Assembly: GCA_902825865.1 (NCBI GenBank)
Contig: CADECX010000013.1
Coordinates: forward strand, 1-64,000
Direction of reading: 5' to 3'
Length of the DNA stretch: 64,000 bases
Source of the DNA: an uncultured Alphaproteobacteria bacterium
Lineage (GTDB): Bacteria; Pseudomonadota; Alphaproteobacteria; Micropepsales; Micropepsaceae
Below the pieces are notes generated by a model that saw nothing but the letters and a program-made list of their open reading frames with translations, did no database searches and had not been told where the DNA came from. The position numbers were made by a program, and so were the translations under genes. Below, one piece after another: positions 40,939 to 51,300 of the stretch. How positions within the stretch are numbered: the first letter of the stretch is position 1; every line of letters begins with the position of its first letter.

Positions 40939-42519
40939 ATGTTGCGCCTGACCGATATCAAGCTGCCGCTGGACCACGGCCCCGACGCGCTGAAAGCCGC
41001 GATCCTGAAGAAGCTCAGGCTTCCGGCCGAGGCCCTGATCGACTGGCGCGTGTTCAAGCGCGCCCATGACGCCCGCAACAGGAATGCGATCTTCTACATC
41101 TACACCGTGGATGTTGCGCTCAAGGACGAAAGCCGTGCGCCGAAGGATGCGCGGCCCACGCCCGATCTGGAATACAAATTCGTCGCCCATGCGCCGCGCG
41201 CTTTTCAGCGCCCACTGGTGATCGGCGCGGGTCCTTGCGGATTGTTTGCCGCCCTGATCCTGGCGCAATCGGGCTTTCGCCCCATCATCCTGGAACGCGG
41301 CAAGGTGGTGCGCGAGCGCACCAAGGATACTTGGGGCCTGTGGCGGCGTTCGGTGCTCAATCCGGAATCCAATGTCCAATTCGGCGAGGGCGGCGCAGGG
41401 ACCTTTTCCGACGGCAAGCTCTACAGCCAGATCAAGGACCCCCGCCATCTGGGCCGCAAGGTATTGACCGAATTCGTCAAGGCGGGCGCGCCGGAAGAAA
41501 TCCTCACCGAAGCGCATCCTCATATCGGCACCTTCCGGCTCGTGACCATGGTGGAAGCCATGCGCGAAACCATCGAAGCGCTCGGCGGCGAATACCGTTT
41601 CCAGAGCAAGGTGGTGGACCTGCTGTTGACGGATGATCGCCGGCTCAACGGCGTGAGGCTGGAAGGCGGCGAAGAGATCATCAGCGATCATGTGGTGCTG
41701 GCGCTGGGCCATAGCGCCCGCGACACCTTCGAAATGCTGCATGAACGCGGTGTCGCCATTGAGGCCAAGCCCTTCAGTCTGGGCTTTCGTGTCGAACATC
41801 CCCAAGGCCTGATCGACAAGGCGCGCTTCGGCCGCAGCATCCCGCAATTGGGTGCGGCGGACTACAAGCTGGTGCATCACGCCAGGAACGGGCGCAGCGT
41901 CTACAGTTTCTGCATGTGCCCCGGCGGCACGGTGGTGGCCGCCGCATCGGAGCCCGGCCGTGTCGTCACCAATGGCATGAGCCAATATTCCCGCAACGAG
42001 CGCAACGCCAATGCCGGCATCGTGGTCGGCATCACGCCACAGGTGGATTATCCCGGCCATCCGCTGGCGGGCATCGCCTTGCAGCGGCAATGGGAGAGCG
42101 CGGCTTTTGCGGCAGGCGGCGGCACCTATGCCGCCCCGGGGCAGTTGGTGGGCGATTTCATCGCCGGCAAGGCGTCCACCGCGCTGGGCGACGTGATCCC
42201 CTCTTATCGTCCCGGCGTGACGCCGACCGATCTGTCGTCTTGCCTGCCGGACTATGCGATTGCGGCGATCCGGGAAGCCCTGCCCGCCTTCGGCCGCCAG
42301 ATCAAAGGCTTCGACCGGCACGACGCCGTGCTGACAGGAGTGGAAACCCGCACCTCCAGCCCCATCCGCATCCGGCGCGGCGAGGATTTTCAGAGCTTGA
42401 ACACACAGGGCCTGTTTCCGGCGGGCGAAGGCGCCGGCTTTGCCGGCGGAATTCTCTCGGCAGGCGTAGACGGCATCAAAGTGGCGGAAGCCGTCGCCAA
42501 GTCGATCGCGCGAACATGA
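40939..42519 (+). CDS. FAD-dependent dehydrogenase, COG2509 type
   Basis: A 526-residue flavoprotein. Residues 1-90 form an N-terminal domain (FKRAHDARNRNAIFYIYTV); the FAD-binding GxGxxG is PLVIGAGPCGLFAALILAQ near residue 92; NVQFGEGGAGTFSDGKLYS near 150 is the hallmark of this group; and LFPAGEGAGFAGGILSAG near the end completes the FAD site. Its reaction is not established; the group is described as uncharacterised FAD-dependent dehydrogenases. It stands alone between two repeat elements. Confidence 0.9.
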   Translation: MLRLTDIKLPLDHGPDALKAAILKKLRLPAEALIDWRVFKRAHDARNRNAIFYIYTVDVALKDESRAPKDARPTPDLEYKFVAHAPRAFQRPLVIGAGPCGLFAALILAQSGFRPIILERGKVVRERTKDTWGLWRRSVLNPESNVQFGEGGAGTFSDGKLYSQIKDPRHLGRKVLTEFVKAGAPEEILTEAHPHIGTFRLVTMVEAMRETIEALGGEYRFQSKVVDLLLTDDRRLNGVRLEGGEEIISDHVVLALGHSARDTFEMLHERGVAIEAKPFSLGFRVEHPQGLIDKARFGRSIPQLGAADYKLVHHARNGRSVYSFCMCPGGTVVAAASEPGRVVTNGMSQYSRNERNANAGIVVGITPQVDYPGHPLAGIALQRQWESAAFAAGGGTYAAPGQLVGDFIAGKASTALGDVIPSYRPGVTPTDLSSCLPDYAIAAIREALPAFGRQIKGFDRHDAVLTGVETRTSSPIRIRRGEDFQSLNTQGLFPAGEGAGFAGGILSAGVDGIKVAEAVAKSIART

Positions 42520-42520
42520 A

Positions 42521-42589
42521 CTCATGCTTCGACAAGCTCAGCATGAGGAAGTTTGTCTATCCTCACCCTGAGCTTGTCGAAGGGTGAGG
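42521..42589. repeat. Palindromic repeat with CTTCGACAAGCTCAG core (family C), likely bidirectional terminator
   Basis: Two hairpins face each other: CTCATGCT...AGCATGAG (42521-42547) and CCTCACCCT...AGGGTGAGG (42561-42589), with TTCGACAAGCTC in one loop and its complement in the other. This core is a widespread bacterial intergenic repeat. It fills the gap between the convergent FAD dehydrogenase and cysA genes. Confidence 0.8.
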
Positions 42590-42590
42590 C

Positions 42591-43313
42591 TCAGGCGGTC
42601 AGGAACTCCGAGACAAAAGCGGTCTTGGGATTGCGCCGCACATCGGCGGGCGCGCCATACTGCTCGATCCGGCCGTCGCGCATCACCGCTACCAAGTCGG
42701 CCACCGCAAAGGCTTCTTCCTGGTCATGGGTGACGAACACGGTGGTAACACCGGTGTGGTCATGGATGCGGCGCAGATCGGCGCGCAATTCCTTGCGCAC
42801 CTTGGCGTCCAAGGCGCCGAAAGGCTCATCCAGCAAAAGCATGCGCGGCTCGATGGCCAGGGCGCGGGCCACCGCCACACGCTGGCGCTGACCGCCGGAA
42901 AGCTGGCTGGGATAGCGGCCTTCCAGACCCGGCAATTGCACCAGATCCAACAACTCTTTTACCCGGCTGGTAATCGCGGCTTTGGAAGGACGGGTGTGGC
43001 GCGGCCGCACCCGCAGGCCGAAGGCGATATTGTCCGCCACGGTCATATGCTTGAACAGCGCATATTGCTGGAAGACAAAACCGGCATTGCGGGTGCGTGC
43101 CGGCATGTCTAGCCAGTTCAGGTCGGCAAAACGCACACTGCCGCTATCGGCGAATTCCAATCCGCCCAGGATGCGCAGCAAAGTGGTCTTGCCCGAGCCG
43201 GACGGACCCAGCAAGGACACAAACCCGCCCTGTGGCGCGATAAAGCTGGCGCCGTTCAGGGCGGGAAAACGCCCGAACTTTTTGGCAACGGAGTCGACGG
43301 TCAAGAAGGACAT
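42591..43313 (-). CDS. cysA: Sulfate/thiosulfate ABC transporter ATP-binding protein
   Basis: A 240-residue ATPase that powers sulfate and thiosulfate uptake. Walker [11 protein letters not shown]-loop VFQQYALF, signature LSGGQRQR, Walker B LLLDEP and H-loop VTHDQ are all present. Typical CysA has about 340-360 residues with a C-terminal TOBE-type regulatory domain; this one stops right after the nucleotide-binding domain and a short tail ([13 protein letters not shown]). It is the last gene of the operon, 9 bp after cysW. Confidence 0.92.
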   Translation of the reverse strand: MSFLTVDSVAKKFGRFPALNGASFIAPQGGFVSLLGPSGSGKTTLLRILGGLEFADSGSVRFADLNWLDMPARTRNAGFVFQQYALFKHMTVADNIAFGLRVRPRHTRPSKAAITSRVKELLDLVQLPGLEGRYPSQLSGGQRQRVAVARALAIEPRMLLLDEPFGALDAKVRKELRADLRRIHDHTGVTTVFVTHDQEEAFAVADLVAVMRDGRIEQYGAPADVRRNPKTAFVSEFLTA

Positions 43314-43322
43314 GACTTTCTC

Positions 43323-44174
43323 CTAATGGCGGTGCATTGCGGCCAGCTCGCCCGCATAGCGCCACTCCAGCAGCGATTTCAGCACCAGCGTAACCAACCC
43401 CAGCATTGCCAGCAGGGCCGCCACCGCGAAAGCGCCGACATAATCGTAATTGTTGTAAAGCAGCTCGACATGCAGCGGCATGGTGTTGGTGACGCCGCGA
43501 ATATGTCCCGACACCACCGACACGGCGCCGAACTCACCCAGGGCGCGCGCATTGCACAGCAAAATTCCGTAGAGCAGGCCCCATTTGATGTTGGGCAGGG
43601 TGACACGCAGGAAGGTTTGGAAGCCGGTAGCGCCCAAGGTGGCAGCAGCCTCTTCTTCATCGCGGCCCTGATCCACCATCAGGGGGATCAATTCGCGCGC
43701 GACAAAGGGGAAGGTAACGAAAATGGTCGCCAGCACGATGCCGGGCAAGGCAAAGAGAATACGGACATTGTGATCGGCCAGACTGGCGCCGAACCAGCCC
43801 TGCGCCCCGAACACCAGCACATAGATCAGGCCCGACACCACGGGCGAAACCGAGAAGGGCAAGTCGATCAAGGTCACCAGGAAGGTCTTGCCCTTGAAAT
43901 CAAACTTGGCGATGGCCCAGGCGGCGGAAATGCCGAACACGGTATTGAGCGGCACGGCGATAGCGGCGGCCGTCAGGGACAGCCGCACCGCGGCCAGCGT
44001 GTCCGGCTCGGTCATTGTCGCCCAAAAGGCCGACAGGCCGTGCGCCAAGGCTTCCTTGAACACCAGCACCAGCGGCAACAGCAGCAGCACGGCGATGAAA
44101 CCGAACGCCAAGCCGCCCAGCAGCGCCTTGAGCCAAATCGGATCTTCGGTGGGTTTGCGGAATTTCGCGGTCAT
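43323..44174 (-). CDS. cysW: Sulfate ABC transporter permease CysW
   Basis: A 283-residue inner-membrane permease with six helices. The cytoplasmic loop motif [20 protein letters not shown] contacts CysA, and [20 protein letters not shown] is the CysW signature. It starts inside the stop of cysT (ATGA overlap) and pairs with CysT to form the channel. Confidence 0.94.
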   Translation of the reverse strand: MTAKFRKPTEDPIWLKALLGGLAFGFIAVLLLLPLVLVFKEALAHGLSAFWATMTEPDTLAAVRLSLTAAAIAVPLNTVFGISAAWAIAKFDFKGKTFLVTLIDLPFSVSPVVSGLIYVLVFGAQGWFGASLADHNVRILFALPGIVLATIFVTFPFVARELIPLMVDQGRDEEEAAATLGATGFQTFLRVTLPNIKWGLLYGILLCNARALGEFGAVSVVSGHIRGVTNTMPLHVELLYNNYDYVGAFAVAALLAMLGLVTLVLKSLLEWRYAGELAAMHRH

Positions 44175-45016
44175 CTGCGTTTTGCCGCCCAGCTTTGCAG
44201 GCCATTCAGCGCCAGCAGCATCACAAAGCTGGCCGCCAACATCACCACGCCGATGGCCGCAGCCCCGGCATAGTCATACTGCTCGAGCTTGGTGACAATC
44301 AGCAGCGGCGCGATCTCGCTGACCGCGGGAATATTGCCGGCGATGAAGATAATGGAGCCATACTCGCCCGCGCCACGGGCAAAGGCCATGGCCGCGCCGG
44401 TCAGAATGGCGGGCATCAGCATCGGCAGGACCACGCGGCTGATCGTCTGAAGCCGGGTCGCGCCCAGGGTGGCGGCGGCTTCCTCGATTTCCAAGCCCAG
44501 CTCGCTCAGCACCGGCTGCACGGTCCGCACCGTGAAAGGCAAGCCGATAAAGATCATCGCCACCAGCACACCCCAAGGCGTGTAGGCGATCTTGATGCCG
44601 TAGCCGATCAACAGCGAACCGATCCAGCCATTGGGCGCATACAGGGTCGAGAGCGCGATACCCGCCACCGCCGTCGGCAAGGCAAAGGGCAGATCGATCA
44701 CCGCATCCAGCAGCCGCTTGCCCGGAAAGCGATAGCGCACCAGAACCCAGGCGATGATGAAGCCGAAAATGGAGTCGATGATCGCCGCCGCCAGCGCCAT
44801 GCCGAAAGACAGGCGCAAACTGGCCAACACCCGCGGCGTGGAAATCGCGTCCCAGAAACCTTCCAGCCCCAAACTCGCGGGGCGCAGCACCAGCGCCAGC
44901 AGTGGAATCAGCACCAGGCTGGTCAAATAAAACAGCGTGAAGCCCAGCGACAGTTTGAATCCCGGCAGCACATGCCGGGATTGAAGAGGCGCAAATTTCA
45001 GTCCTATCGCACTCAT
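44171..45016 (-). CDS. cysT: Sulfate ABC transporter permease CysT
   Basis: A 281-residue permease with six helices. The EAA loop [20 protein letters not shown] and [16 protein letters not shown] identify CysT (CysU). It pairs with CysW. A gap of 83 bp with a hairpin separates it from sbp, which may let the binding protein be made in excess. Confidence 0.94.
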   Translation of the reverse strand: MSAIGLKFAPLQSRHVLPGFKLSLGFTLFYLTSLVLIPLLALVLRPASLGLEGFWDAISTPRVLASLRLSFGMALAAAIIDSIFGFIIAWVLVRYRFPGKRLLDAVIDLPFALPTAVAGIALSTLYAPNGWIGSLLIGYGIKIAYTPWGVLVAMIFIGLPFTVRTVQPVLSELGLEIEEAAATLGATRLQTISRVVLPMLMPAILTGAAMAFARGAGEYGSIIFIAGNIPAVSEIAPLLIVTKLEQYDYAGAAAIGVVMLAASFVMLLALNGLQSWAAKRR

Positions 45017-45032
45017 GGTTCTTACAAGGAAA

Positions 45033-45068
45033 CTCCGGAACCTGCCCTTTTTGTGACAGGTCCCGGAG
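45033..45068 (-). promoter_or_regulatory. Intercistronic hairpin between sbp and cysT
   Basis: CTCCGG-aa-CCTG (45033-45044) pairs with CAGG-tc-CCGGAG (45057-45068) around a loop containing TTTTT on one strand. It sits between the binding-protein and permease genes, a usual place for an mRNA stability or attenuation element. Confidence 0.5.
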
Positions 45069-45099
45069 GGTTGAAGGAAGATGCCTGTTCAGGCCCGGT

Positions 45100-46089
45100 C
45101 TATTTACCGGGCTGATAAATCTGGTCGAAGATTCCGCCATCGCCGAAATGGCTGGCTTGTGCCTTGATCCAGCCGCCGAAATCGCCGTCGATTGTCGCCA
45201 GCGGGATGTTCGGGAACTGGTTCTTGTATTTCGCCGCGATCTCCTGGTTGCGCGGACGATAGAAATTCCTGGCTTCAATCTCCTGCGCCTGGGGGGTGTA
45301 AAGGAATTTCACAAAAGCCTCGGCCGCGGCGCGGGTCTTGTGACGGTCGACATTCCTGTCCACCACCGCCACCGGCGGCTCGGCAAGAATGGAATGCGAT
45401 GGGTATACGATTTCATATTCGCCGGGCGTTTCCTTCAGGGCGAGGTGCGCCTCATTTTCCCAGGACAATAGCACATCGCCGATGCCACGCTTGGTGAAAG
45501 TGGTGGTCGAGCCGCGGGCGCCGGTATCCAGCACCGGCACATGCTTATAGAGATTGGCCACGAAATCCTTGGCTTTCTGGGCATTGCCGCCGGGCGCCTT
45601 CTCGGCATAGGCCCAGGCCGCCAGATAGGCCCAGCGCGCCCCGCCCGACGTCTTGGGGTTAGGCGTAATCACCTGGATGCCGCCCTTCACCAGATCGTTC
45701 CAGTCCTTGATTTTCCAGGGATTTCCCTTGCGCACCAAAAACACGATGGTCGAGGTATAGGGCGCGGAATTGTCCGGCAGGCGCTTCTGCCAATCGGTGG
45801 GCAACAGCTTGCCGTTCTTGGACACCGCATCGATGTCGGCGGCCAGGGCAAGGGTCAGCACATCGGCCTGCAACCCATCGATCACGGCGCGGGCCTGCGC
45901 GCCCGAGCCGCCATTGGAGGTGTTGATCGTCACCTTGTCGGCCTTGTAGCTGGCGGCAAAGGCCGTACCGAGATCCTTGTACAACTCACGCGTCGGGTCG
46001 TAGCTGACATTGAGCAAGGTCACATCAGCCTGCGCGGCGGTGGCACAGAACAATCCCGCCGCCGCCAGAAGAGAAAGAATCCGTTTCAT
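45100..46089 (-). CDS. sbp: Periplasmic sulfate-binding protein
   Basis: A 329-residue protein with signal peptide 1-21. Family marks are [17 protein letters not shown] at the mature start, [57 protein letters not shown] and [11 protein letters not shown]. It binds sulfate or thiosulfate and delivers it to CysTW. It is 12 bp downstream of the porin gene, so both belong to one operon. Confidence 0.94.
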   Translation of the reverse strand: MKRILSLLAAAGLFCATAAQADVTLLNVSYDPTRELYKDLGTAFAASYKADKVTINTSNGGSGAQARAVIDGLQADVLTLALAADIDAVSKNGKLLPTDWQKRLPDNSAPYTSTIVFLVRKGNPWKIKDWNDLVKGGIQVITPNPKTSGGARWAYLAAWAYAEKAPGGNAQKAKDFVANLYKHVPVLDTGARGSTTTFTKRGIGDVLLSWENEAHLALKETPGEYEIVYPSHSILAEPPVAVVDRNVDRHKTRAAAEAFVKFLYTPQAQEIEARNFYRPRNQEIAAKYKNQFPNIPLATIDGDFGGWIKAQASHFGDGGIFDQIYQPGK

Positions 46090-46101
46090 CGTCTTGCTCC
46101 T

Positions 46102-47589
46102 TTAAAGGGCTATCTGGCTGCGCAGCATGACCGCGTTGGCGGAAATGTCGCCCGCCGGCGCGTTGACGTGATTGACCTGAATATTGTCGTAGTTCAGCTG
46201 GAACTTGATCGCATTGTTGGGATACCAGTTCAGTCCGATGGTCCAGACATCCTGCTGGCCACCCGCAATGCCGCCTGCGGCCGCGGCAGCGAAGGGCTGA
46301 TAGTCCAGATCGATATTGCTGTAGCGCGCCAGCACTTCCCAGGCGCCCCAGCCGCCCGGCGTGCCCAATGGCTTGGCGGGACGCAGATTGCGGAAGCTGG
46401 CGGTGGCGGGATCGTAAGGATGCTGCTCGCCGGTCAAGGAATAGGACAGGAATGTATACCAGCCGTTTAAATGCGGATTGGGCACCGCGGTGCGGCGGTC
46501 GATTTCATAGCGGAACCAGCCGCCTTGGCCGTAGAAACCGGCATAGGTGCCGGCGGTTTCAAAACCGAACTCGCGCGCATGATTGGCGTCGATATTGCCG
46601 GTATCCACCGTTCTGCTGGCATCCACCGCCATTTCGGGACCATTGCTGAAACGGATCACGGTGGCGGCGGGGCTGGCGGTGGCATCGGACAGCTTCAACA
46701 CTTCGGTGATGTGGCCATCCACCAGCCATTTCACCTCCGGCGTGCTGACCGCAAGCCAGGCGGCGCGGGCGATGACGGATTGCTGGGCATCGAAGGCGCC
46801 GACCGCGGCGCCGGTCGAAGTGCCATCGCTGGTCTTCTTGCCGGTGTAGGACACCGAGAGAAGATAATTGTCTTCTTGCACAAAGATGCTGGCGGCTTCG
46901 CGGCTGGGCGCGCCGGCAATGTTGCGCGCAATATCGACCGAAGCCGCACGCTCGCCAAAGAACAGATCGCCGGAACCGGTTTGATCCTCGATGCCTGCGG
47001 ACGGGGTATAGGCGCCGACACGAATACCGAACGGCTTCAAGCCGTCATACTGGATATAGGCGTTATAGATATAACCGCGGCCTTCCACGCCGTTGCCGCC
47101 GAAGTCGTAGAGAAAATTGTAGGACCAGTCCCTGAAGGCGGTGCCTTGGAAGCCGATCTGGGCGCGGCGGAAATTGGTGCCGCTGTTGAGGTCGACATTG
47201 GAAGGATTTCTTCCTTGCGCGAAGTAACCGACATCGAATTGCACCAGCGCGCGCAGCGAAAGGCTGAAGGCGCCGTTGGGGCTGGAGACCGTCAAGCGGC
47301 CATTGTCGATCGCGGTCTTGTTCTGGCCGTCCAGGCGATTGTTGATGTCGACATACTGGTTGGACGTGCTGCGCTTCAGATCCGCCACCGCGCCGCTCGT
47401 GTCGCCGTCTTCCTGCGTCTTTTTGATTTGCGCCAGTTGCTGCTGGATATCGCGCAGCTGTTGTTCCAAGACGCCCATACGAGGATCAGGCTTCGGCACA
47501 GACGCCGGCTTCTTGGGCGCCGCGAAAGCACCCGCCGAAAGCGCGATCAGCGCCGACCCGGCGAGAACGGAAAGTGGAACGCGATGCAT
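46102..47589 (-). CDS. OprO/OprP-type porin in the sulfate operon
   Basis: A 495-residue outer-membrane porin: signal peptide 1-22 (AGAFAAP), an N-terminal coiled coil (MGVLEQQLRDIQQQLAQIKK), then a beta-barrel with family marks FRRAQIGFQGTAFRDWSYNF, NAYIQYDGLKPFGIRVG, YTPSAGIEDQTGSGDLFFGER and the C-terminal AVMLRSQIAL. OprP and OprO are phosphate and polyphosphate channels; the position before sbp suggests an anion channel serving sulfate. The ATG at 47589 is favoured; a TTG nine codons earlier also works. Confidence 0.88.
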   Translation of the reverse strand: MHRVPLSVLAGSALIALSAGAFAAPKKPASVPKPDPRMGVLEQQLRDIQQQLAQIKKTQEDGDTSGAVADLKRSTSNQYVDINNRLDGQNKTAIDNGRLTVSSPNGAFSLSLRALVQFDVGYFAQGRNPSNVDLNSGTNFRRAQIGFQGTAFRDWSYNFLYDFGGNGVEGRGYIYNAYIQYDGLKPFGIRVGAYTPSAGIEDQTGSGDLFFGERAASVDIARNIAGAPSREAASIFVQEDNYLLSVSYTGKKTSDGTSTGAAVGAFDAQQSVIARAAWLAVSTPEVKWLVDGHITEVLKLSDATASPAATVIRFSNGPEMAVDASRTVDTGNIDANHAREFGFETAGTYAGFYGQGGWFRYEIDRRTAVPNPHLNGWYTFLSYSLTGEQHPYDPATASFRNLRPAKPLGTPGGWGAWEVLARYSNIDLDYQPFAAAAAGGIAGGQQDVWTIGLNWYPNNAIKFQLNYDNIQVNHVNAPAGDISANAVMLRSQIAL

Positions 47590-47643
47590 GAAAACCCCGA
47601 AAACTCCCAATAGCCTTTTTGGGGCCCAACAGGCCCTATAATT

Positions 47644-47681
47644 CCTCTTAATCTCTATCTGGTCAATAGGGATTTAAGAGG
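47644..47681. promoter_or_regulatory. Large inverted repeat upstream of the porin/sulfate operon, candidate operator
   Basis: CCTCTTAA (47644-47651) and TTAAGAGG (47674-47681) frame an inner pair ATCTCTAT / ATAGGGAT with one mismatch, giving an almost complete 38-bp palindrome 55 bp before the porin start. The word CCCTAT occurs both here (complement) and next to the Rrf2 start at 48167-48172. It is AT-richer than its surroundings and has no T-run, so it looks like a regulator site rather than a terminator. Confidence 0.55.
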
Positions 47682-47720
47682 TTTCTGCGAAATCGGGAAA
47701 AACCACACGATTAGAGAAGC

Positions 47721-48155
47721 TTATAAAGCGCCCGAGCGGCGCAATTGTTGCGCGGCGGCCGCCAAATTCCTGGATTCCAGGATTTCTGCGGTGGCGTCGC
47801 GGGCGGCCAGAAGGGCTTTGCGGATGGCGCAAATCGACTCCTCGAAACAATCATCGCACTTGCGGTAGGCCATGACGCTAACACAGGGACTGAGCGCGAG
47901 GGGGCCGTCCGTGACCCTCAAGACATCGGCGAAGCTGATATCCTTGGCCGGCCTACCCAAGGAATAGCCACCAGAACGGCCGCGATGGCTGCGTACTATG
48001 CCGGTTTTTTTCAGCTCTAGAAGGATGGCTTCCAGGAACTTTCGCGGAATTTTCTCACTTTCGGCGATTTCGGAAATCTGGACCGGGGCGGCATCTCCCC
48101 GGGCGGCCAGAAACAGCAGGGCGCGCAGGGCATAGCGGGCTTTTTGGGAGATCAT
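47721..48155 (-). CDS. Rrf2-family regulator with cysteine cluster
   Basis: A 144-residue winged-helix regulator: MISQKARYALRALLFLAARG, PRKFLEAILLELKKTGIVRS and HRGRSGGYSLGRPAKDISFA are classic Rrf2. Four Cys lie in the sensing loop (C at about 92, then RKCDDCFEESIC), which is suited to an iron-sulfur cluster or thiol sensing. Its relatives include IscR, NsrR and CymR; CymR-type proteins control sulfur genes. The ATG at 48155 is used because MISQKARYAL is the conserved start. It is upstream of and co-directional with the sulfate operon, so it probably regulates it. Confidence 0.9.
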   Translation of the reverse strand: MISQKARYALRALLFLAARGDAAPVQISEIAESEKIPRKFLEAILLELKKTGIVRSHRGRSGGYSLGRPAKDISFADVLRVTDGPLALSPCVSVMAYRKCDDCFEESICAIRKALLAARDATAEILESRNLAAAAQQLRRSGAL

Positions 48156-48163
48156 GGCCCACA

Positions 48164-48190
48164 ATACCCTATAAACTATATGGAATATAG
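48164..48190. promoter_or_regulatory. Candidate operator/promoter before the Rrf2 gene
   Basis: An AT-rich imperfect palindrome (CTATA at 48169-48173 and TATAG at 48186-48190) 9-35 bp upstream of the Rrf2 start. It shares the ACCCTATA-like word with the inverted repeat at 47644-47681, so autoregulation is possible. Evidence is by sequence only. Confidence 0.35.
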
Positions 48191-48327
48191 CCTGGCCCCA
48201 ACCGTCCCGCGACGTCTTGCGACAACCATAGCGGTGCCAAGCCGGTATTTGCCGGTATAATCTCACTAATTGGGGAAAACGGCCAAGAGTTAGCCATGAC
48301 AAACATGCTTCCGGGGAAATCGGAACG

Positions 48328-51300
48328 ATGACCTGGTTGGTCAAGGTCGCGCTCGACCGGCCTTATACCTTCATCGTCATGGCCCTGATGATCCTGATCT
48401 TCGGGCCGCTGGCGGCGCTCCGCACCCCCACCGACATTTTCCCCAATATCGGCATCCCGGTTATCGGCGTGGCTTTCAACTATGCGGGCCTGTCGCCGGA
48501 CGAGATGGGCGCCCGGATCGTGGCGAGTTATGAGCGCTTTCTCTCCAACAATGTGAATGACGTGGAGCATTCCGAGAGCCAGTCCATGCCGGGACTGGGG
48601 ATCATAAAAATCTATTTCCAGCCCAATGTGGACATCCGCCTGGCCACCGCGCAGGTCACCTCCTCCTCCCAGACCTCCGTCCGCATGATGCCGCAAGGAA
48701 CCCAGCCGCCGTTTATCATCAATTACAGCGCCTCCACCGTGCCGGTGCTGCAAATGGCTTTCTCCTCCAGCTCCATGTCGGAGCAGCAGGTGCTGGACCA
48801 GTCGCAGAATTTCGCGCGGCCTCGCCTCACCACCGTGTCCGGCGCGGCGGTGCCATTTTCCTATGGCGGGAAATTCCGTTCCATCCAGATCGACCTTGAT
48901 CCCCTCGCCATGCAGGCGCGCGGCCTGTCCTCCGCCGACGTGCAGAATGCTTTCGCCAACCAGAACCAGATTATCCCGGCAGGCAATATCAAGATCGGCA
49001 GCTACCAGTATGTCGTCAAGCTCAACAATGCCGCCGACACATTGGAAACGATGAACGACATGCCGGTGAAAACCGTCAACGGCGGCACGGTCTTCCTGCG
49101 TGACGTGGCGCACGTCCGTGACGGCAATTCGGTACAGCAGAATATCGTGCATGTGGACGGCGCGCGCGCGGTTCTCTCCACTGTGCTCAAGACCGGCCAG
49201 ACCTCCACCATCGACGTGGTGAACGGCGTCAAGAATCTGCTGCCGGTCCTCAGAACCCAACTGCCGGAAGCCCTCAAGATCGACGTGCTTTCCGACCAAT
49301 CCCTGTTCGTCAAGGCCGCCATCAATGGCGTGGCGCGTGAAGGCGTGATCGCCGCCTGCCTCACCAGCCTGATGATTCTGTTCTTTCTGGGAAGCTGGCG
49401 TTCCACGGTGATCATCGCCACCTCCATTCCGCTGGCGGTCCTGGTGGCCCTGATGGGCCTTTGGGCCACGGGACAGACCCTGAACATCATGACCTTGGGC
49501 GGATTGGCCCTGGCGGTGGGCATTCTGGTGGACGACGCCACGGTCACCATCGAGAACATCAACTGGCACCTGGAACAGGGCAAAAGCGTCTATGACTCGA
49601 TCATGGACGGGGCGCGCCAGATTACCCAGCCCGCTTTCGTCTCGCTGCTCTGCATCTGCGTCGCCTTTGTGCCGATGTTCTCCTTGAAGGGCGTGGCCGG
49701 CTTTCTCTTCGTGCCCATGGCCATGGCGGTGGTGTTCGCCATGATCGCCTCTTTCATCCTCTCGCGCACCCTGGTGCCGACCTTGGCGCTTTATCTGCTA
49801 AAGCTGCATTCCGAGGAACATGCCGCGCTGGGCGACAATATGTTCGCGCGCTTGCAGAAGCGCTTCGAGAAGGGGTTCGCCGACACGCGCGAGCGCTATC
49901 GCAACCTTCTGGCGCTGGCGATGACAAAGCGCCGCCCCTTCGTGTTCGGGTTCCTGGGCGCGGTCGCGGTTTCCATGTTGCTGGTGCCGTTCCTGGGACA
50001 GGACTTCTTCCCCAGCGTGGATTCGGGCCAGATCACCTTGCACGCCCGCACGCCCGCCGGCACCCGGGTCGAGGACACGACCCAGATCGTGGCCAATATC
50101 GCCCGCGAGGTTCGCCGCGTCATTCCCCGCAGCGAGCTGGCCACCATCGTGGACAATATCGGTCTCAACCAGAGCCCCACCAACATGATCTACAACAATA
50201 CCGGCACGGTGGGCCTGCAGGATGCCGACATGTTCATCACCCTGAAACCGGGCCATGGCCGCACCGCGGATTATGTTCGCACCCTGCGGGAAAAACTGCC
50301 GCGAATTTTCCCTTCCGTGACCTTTTCCTTCCCGCCGCCCGACATCACCAGCCAGATCCTGAATTTCGGCGCGCCGGCGCCGCTGGATGTGCAGGTAACC
50401 GGCACCGATCTGGATGCAACGGAAGCCTATGCCCTGCGCATCCTGCGTGAAATCAAGAAGGTCCCGGGCCTGGTGGACGCCCGCATGCAGCAATCCAGCA
50501 GCCAGCCGCAGCTTCAGGTTGACGCCGACCGGGGCCGGATGTCGCAGCTGGGCCTGACCCAACGCGACGTCACCAACGCGCTGGCCACCAGCCTGGCCGG
50601 CACTTCGCAAACGGCGCCGAACTTCTGGCTCAATCCCAAAAACGGCGTCTCCTATTTCATGACGGCGCAGACGCCGGAATACAAACTCAGCTCGTTGCAG
50701 GCGTTGCAGAACCTGCCGGTGACCGGCCCCACGGGCAACAGCGCACAGATATTGGGTGGACTCTCAAACATCAGCCGCAGCCAGAGCCGGACCCTGGTGA
50801 CGCACTACAATATCATGCCCACCATAGACCTGTTCGCCACCATCCAGGATCGCGACCTGGGCGCGGTCTCCCGCGACGTGCAAAAGGTGATCGACGCCAA
50901 CAAGAAATTTCTGCCGCGCGGCGCCAGCGTCAATTTGCGTGGGCAGGTGGTGACCATGAACACGGCTTTCTCCGGCCTGTTCTACGGGCTGTTGGCGGCG
51001 GTGGTGCTGATCTATCTTCTGATCGTGGTCAATTTCCAGTCCTGGACCGATCCCTTTGTCATCATCACCGCCCTGCCCGCGGCGCTGGCCGGCATTGTCT
51101 GGACCTTGTTCGCCACCGGGACAACGCTTTCCGTCCCCGCTTTGACCGGCGCCATCATGTGCATGGGCGTGGCCACGGCGAATTCGATCCTGGTGATCTC
51201 CTTCGCGCGCGAAAGGCTGGCGCACCATGGCGATGCCATGCTGGCGGCGGTGGAGGCGGGCTTCACCCGCTTTCGTCCGGTTTGCATGACGGCGCTGGCC

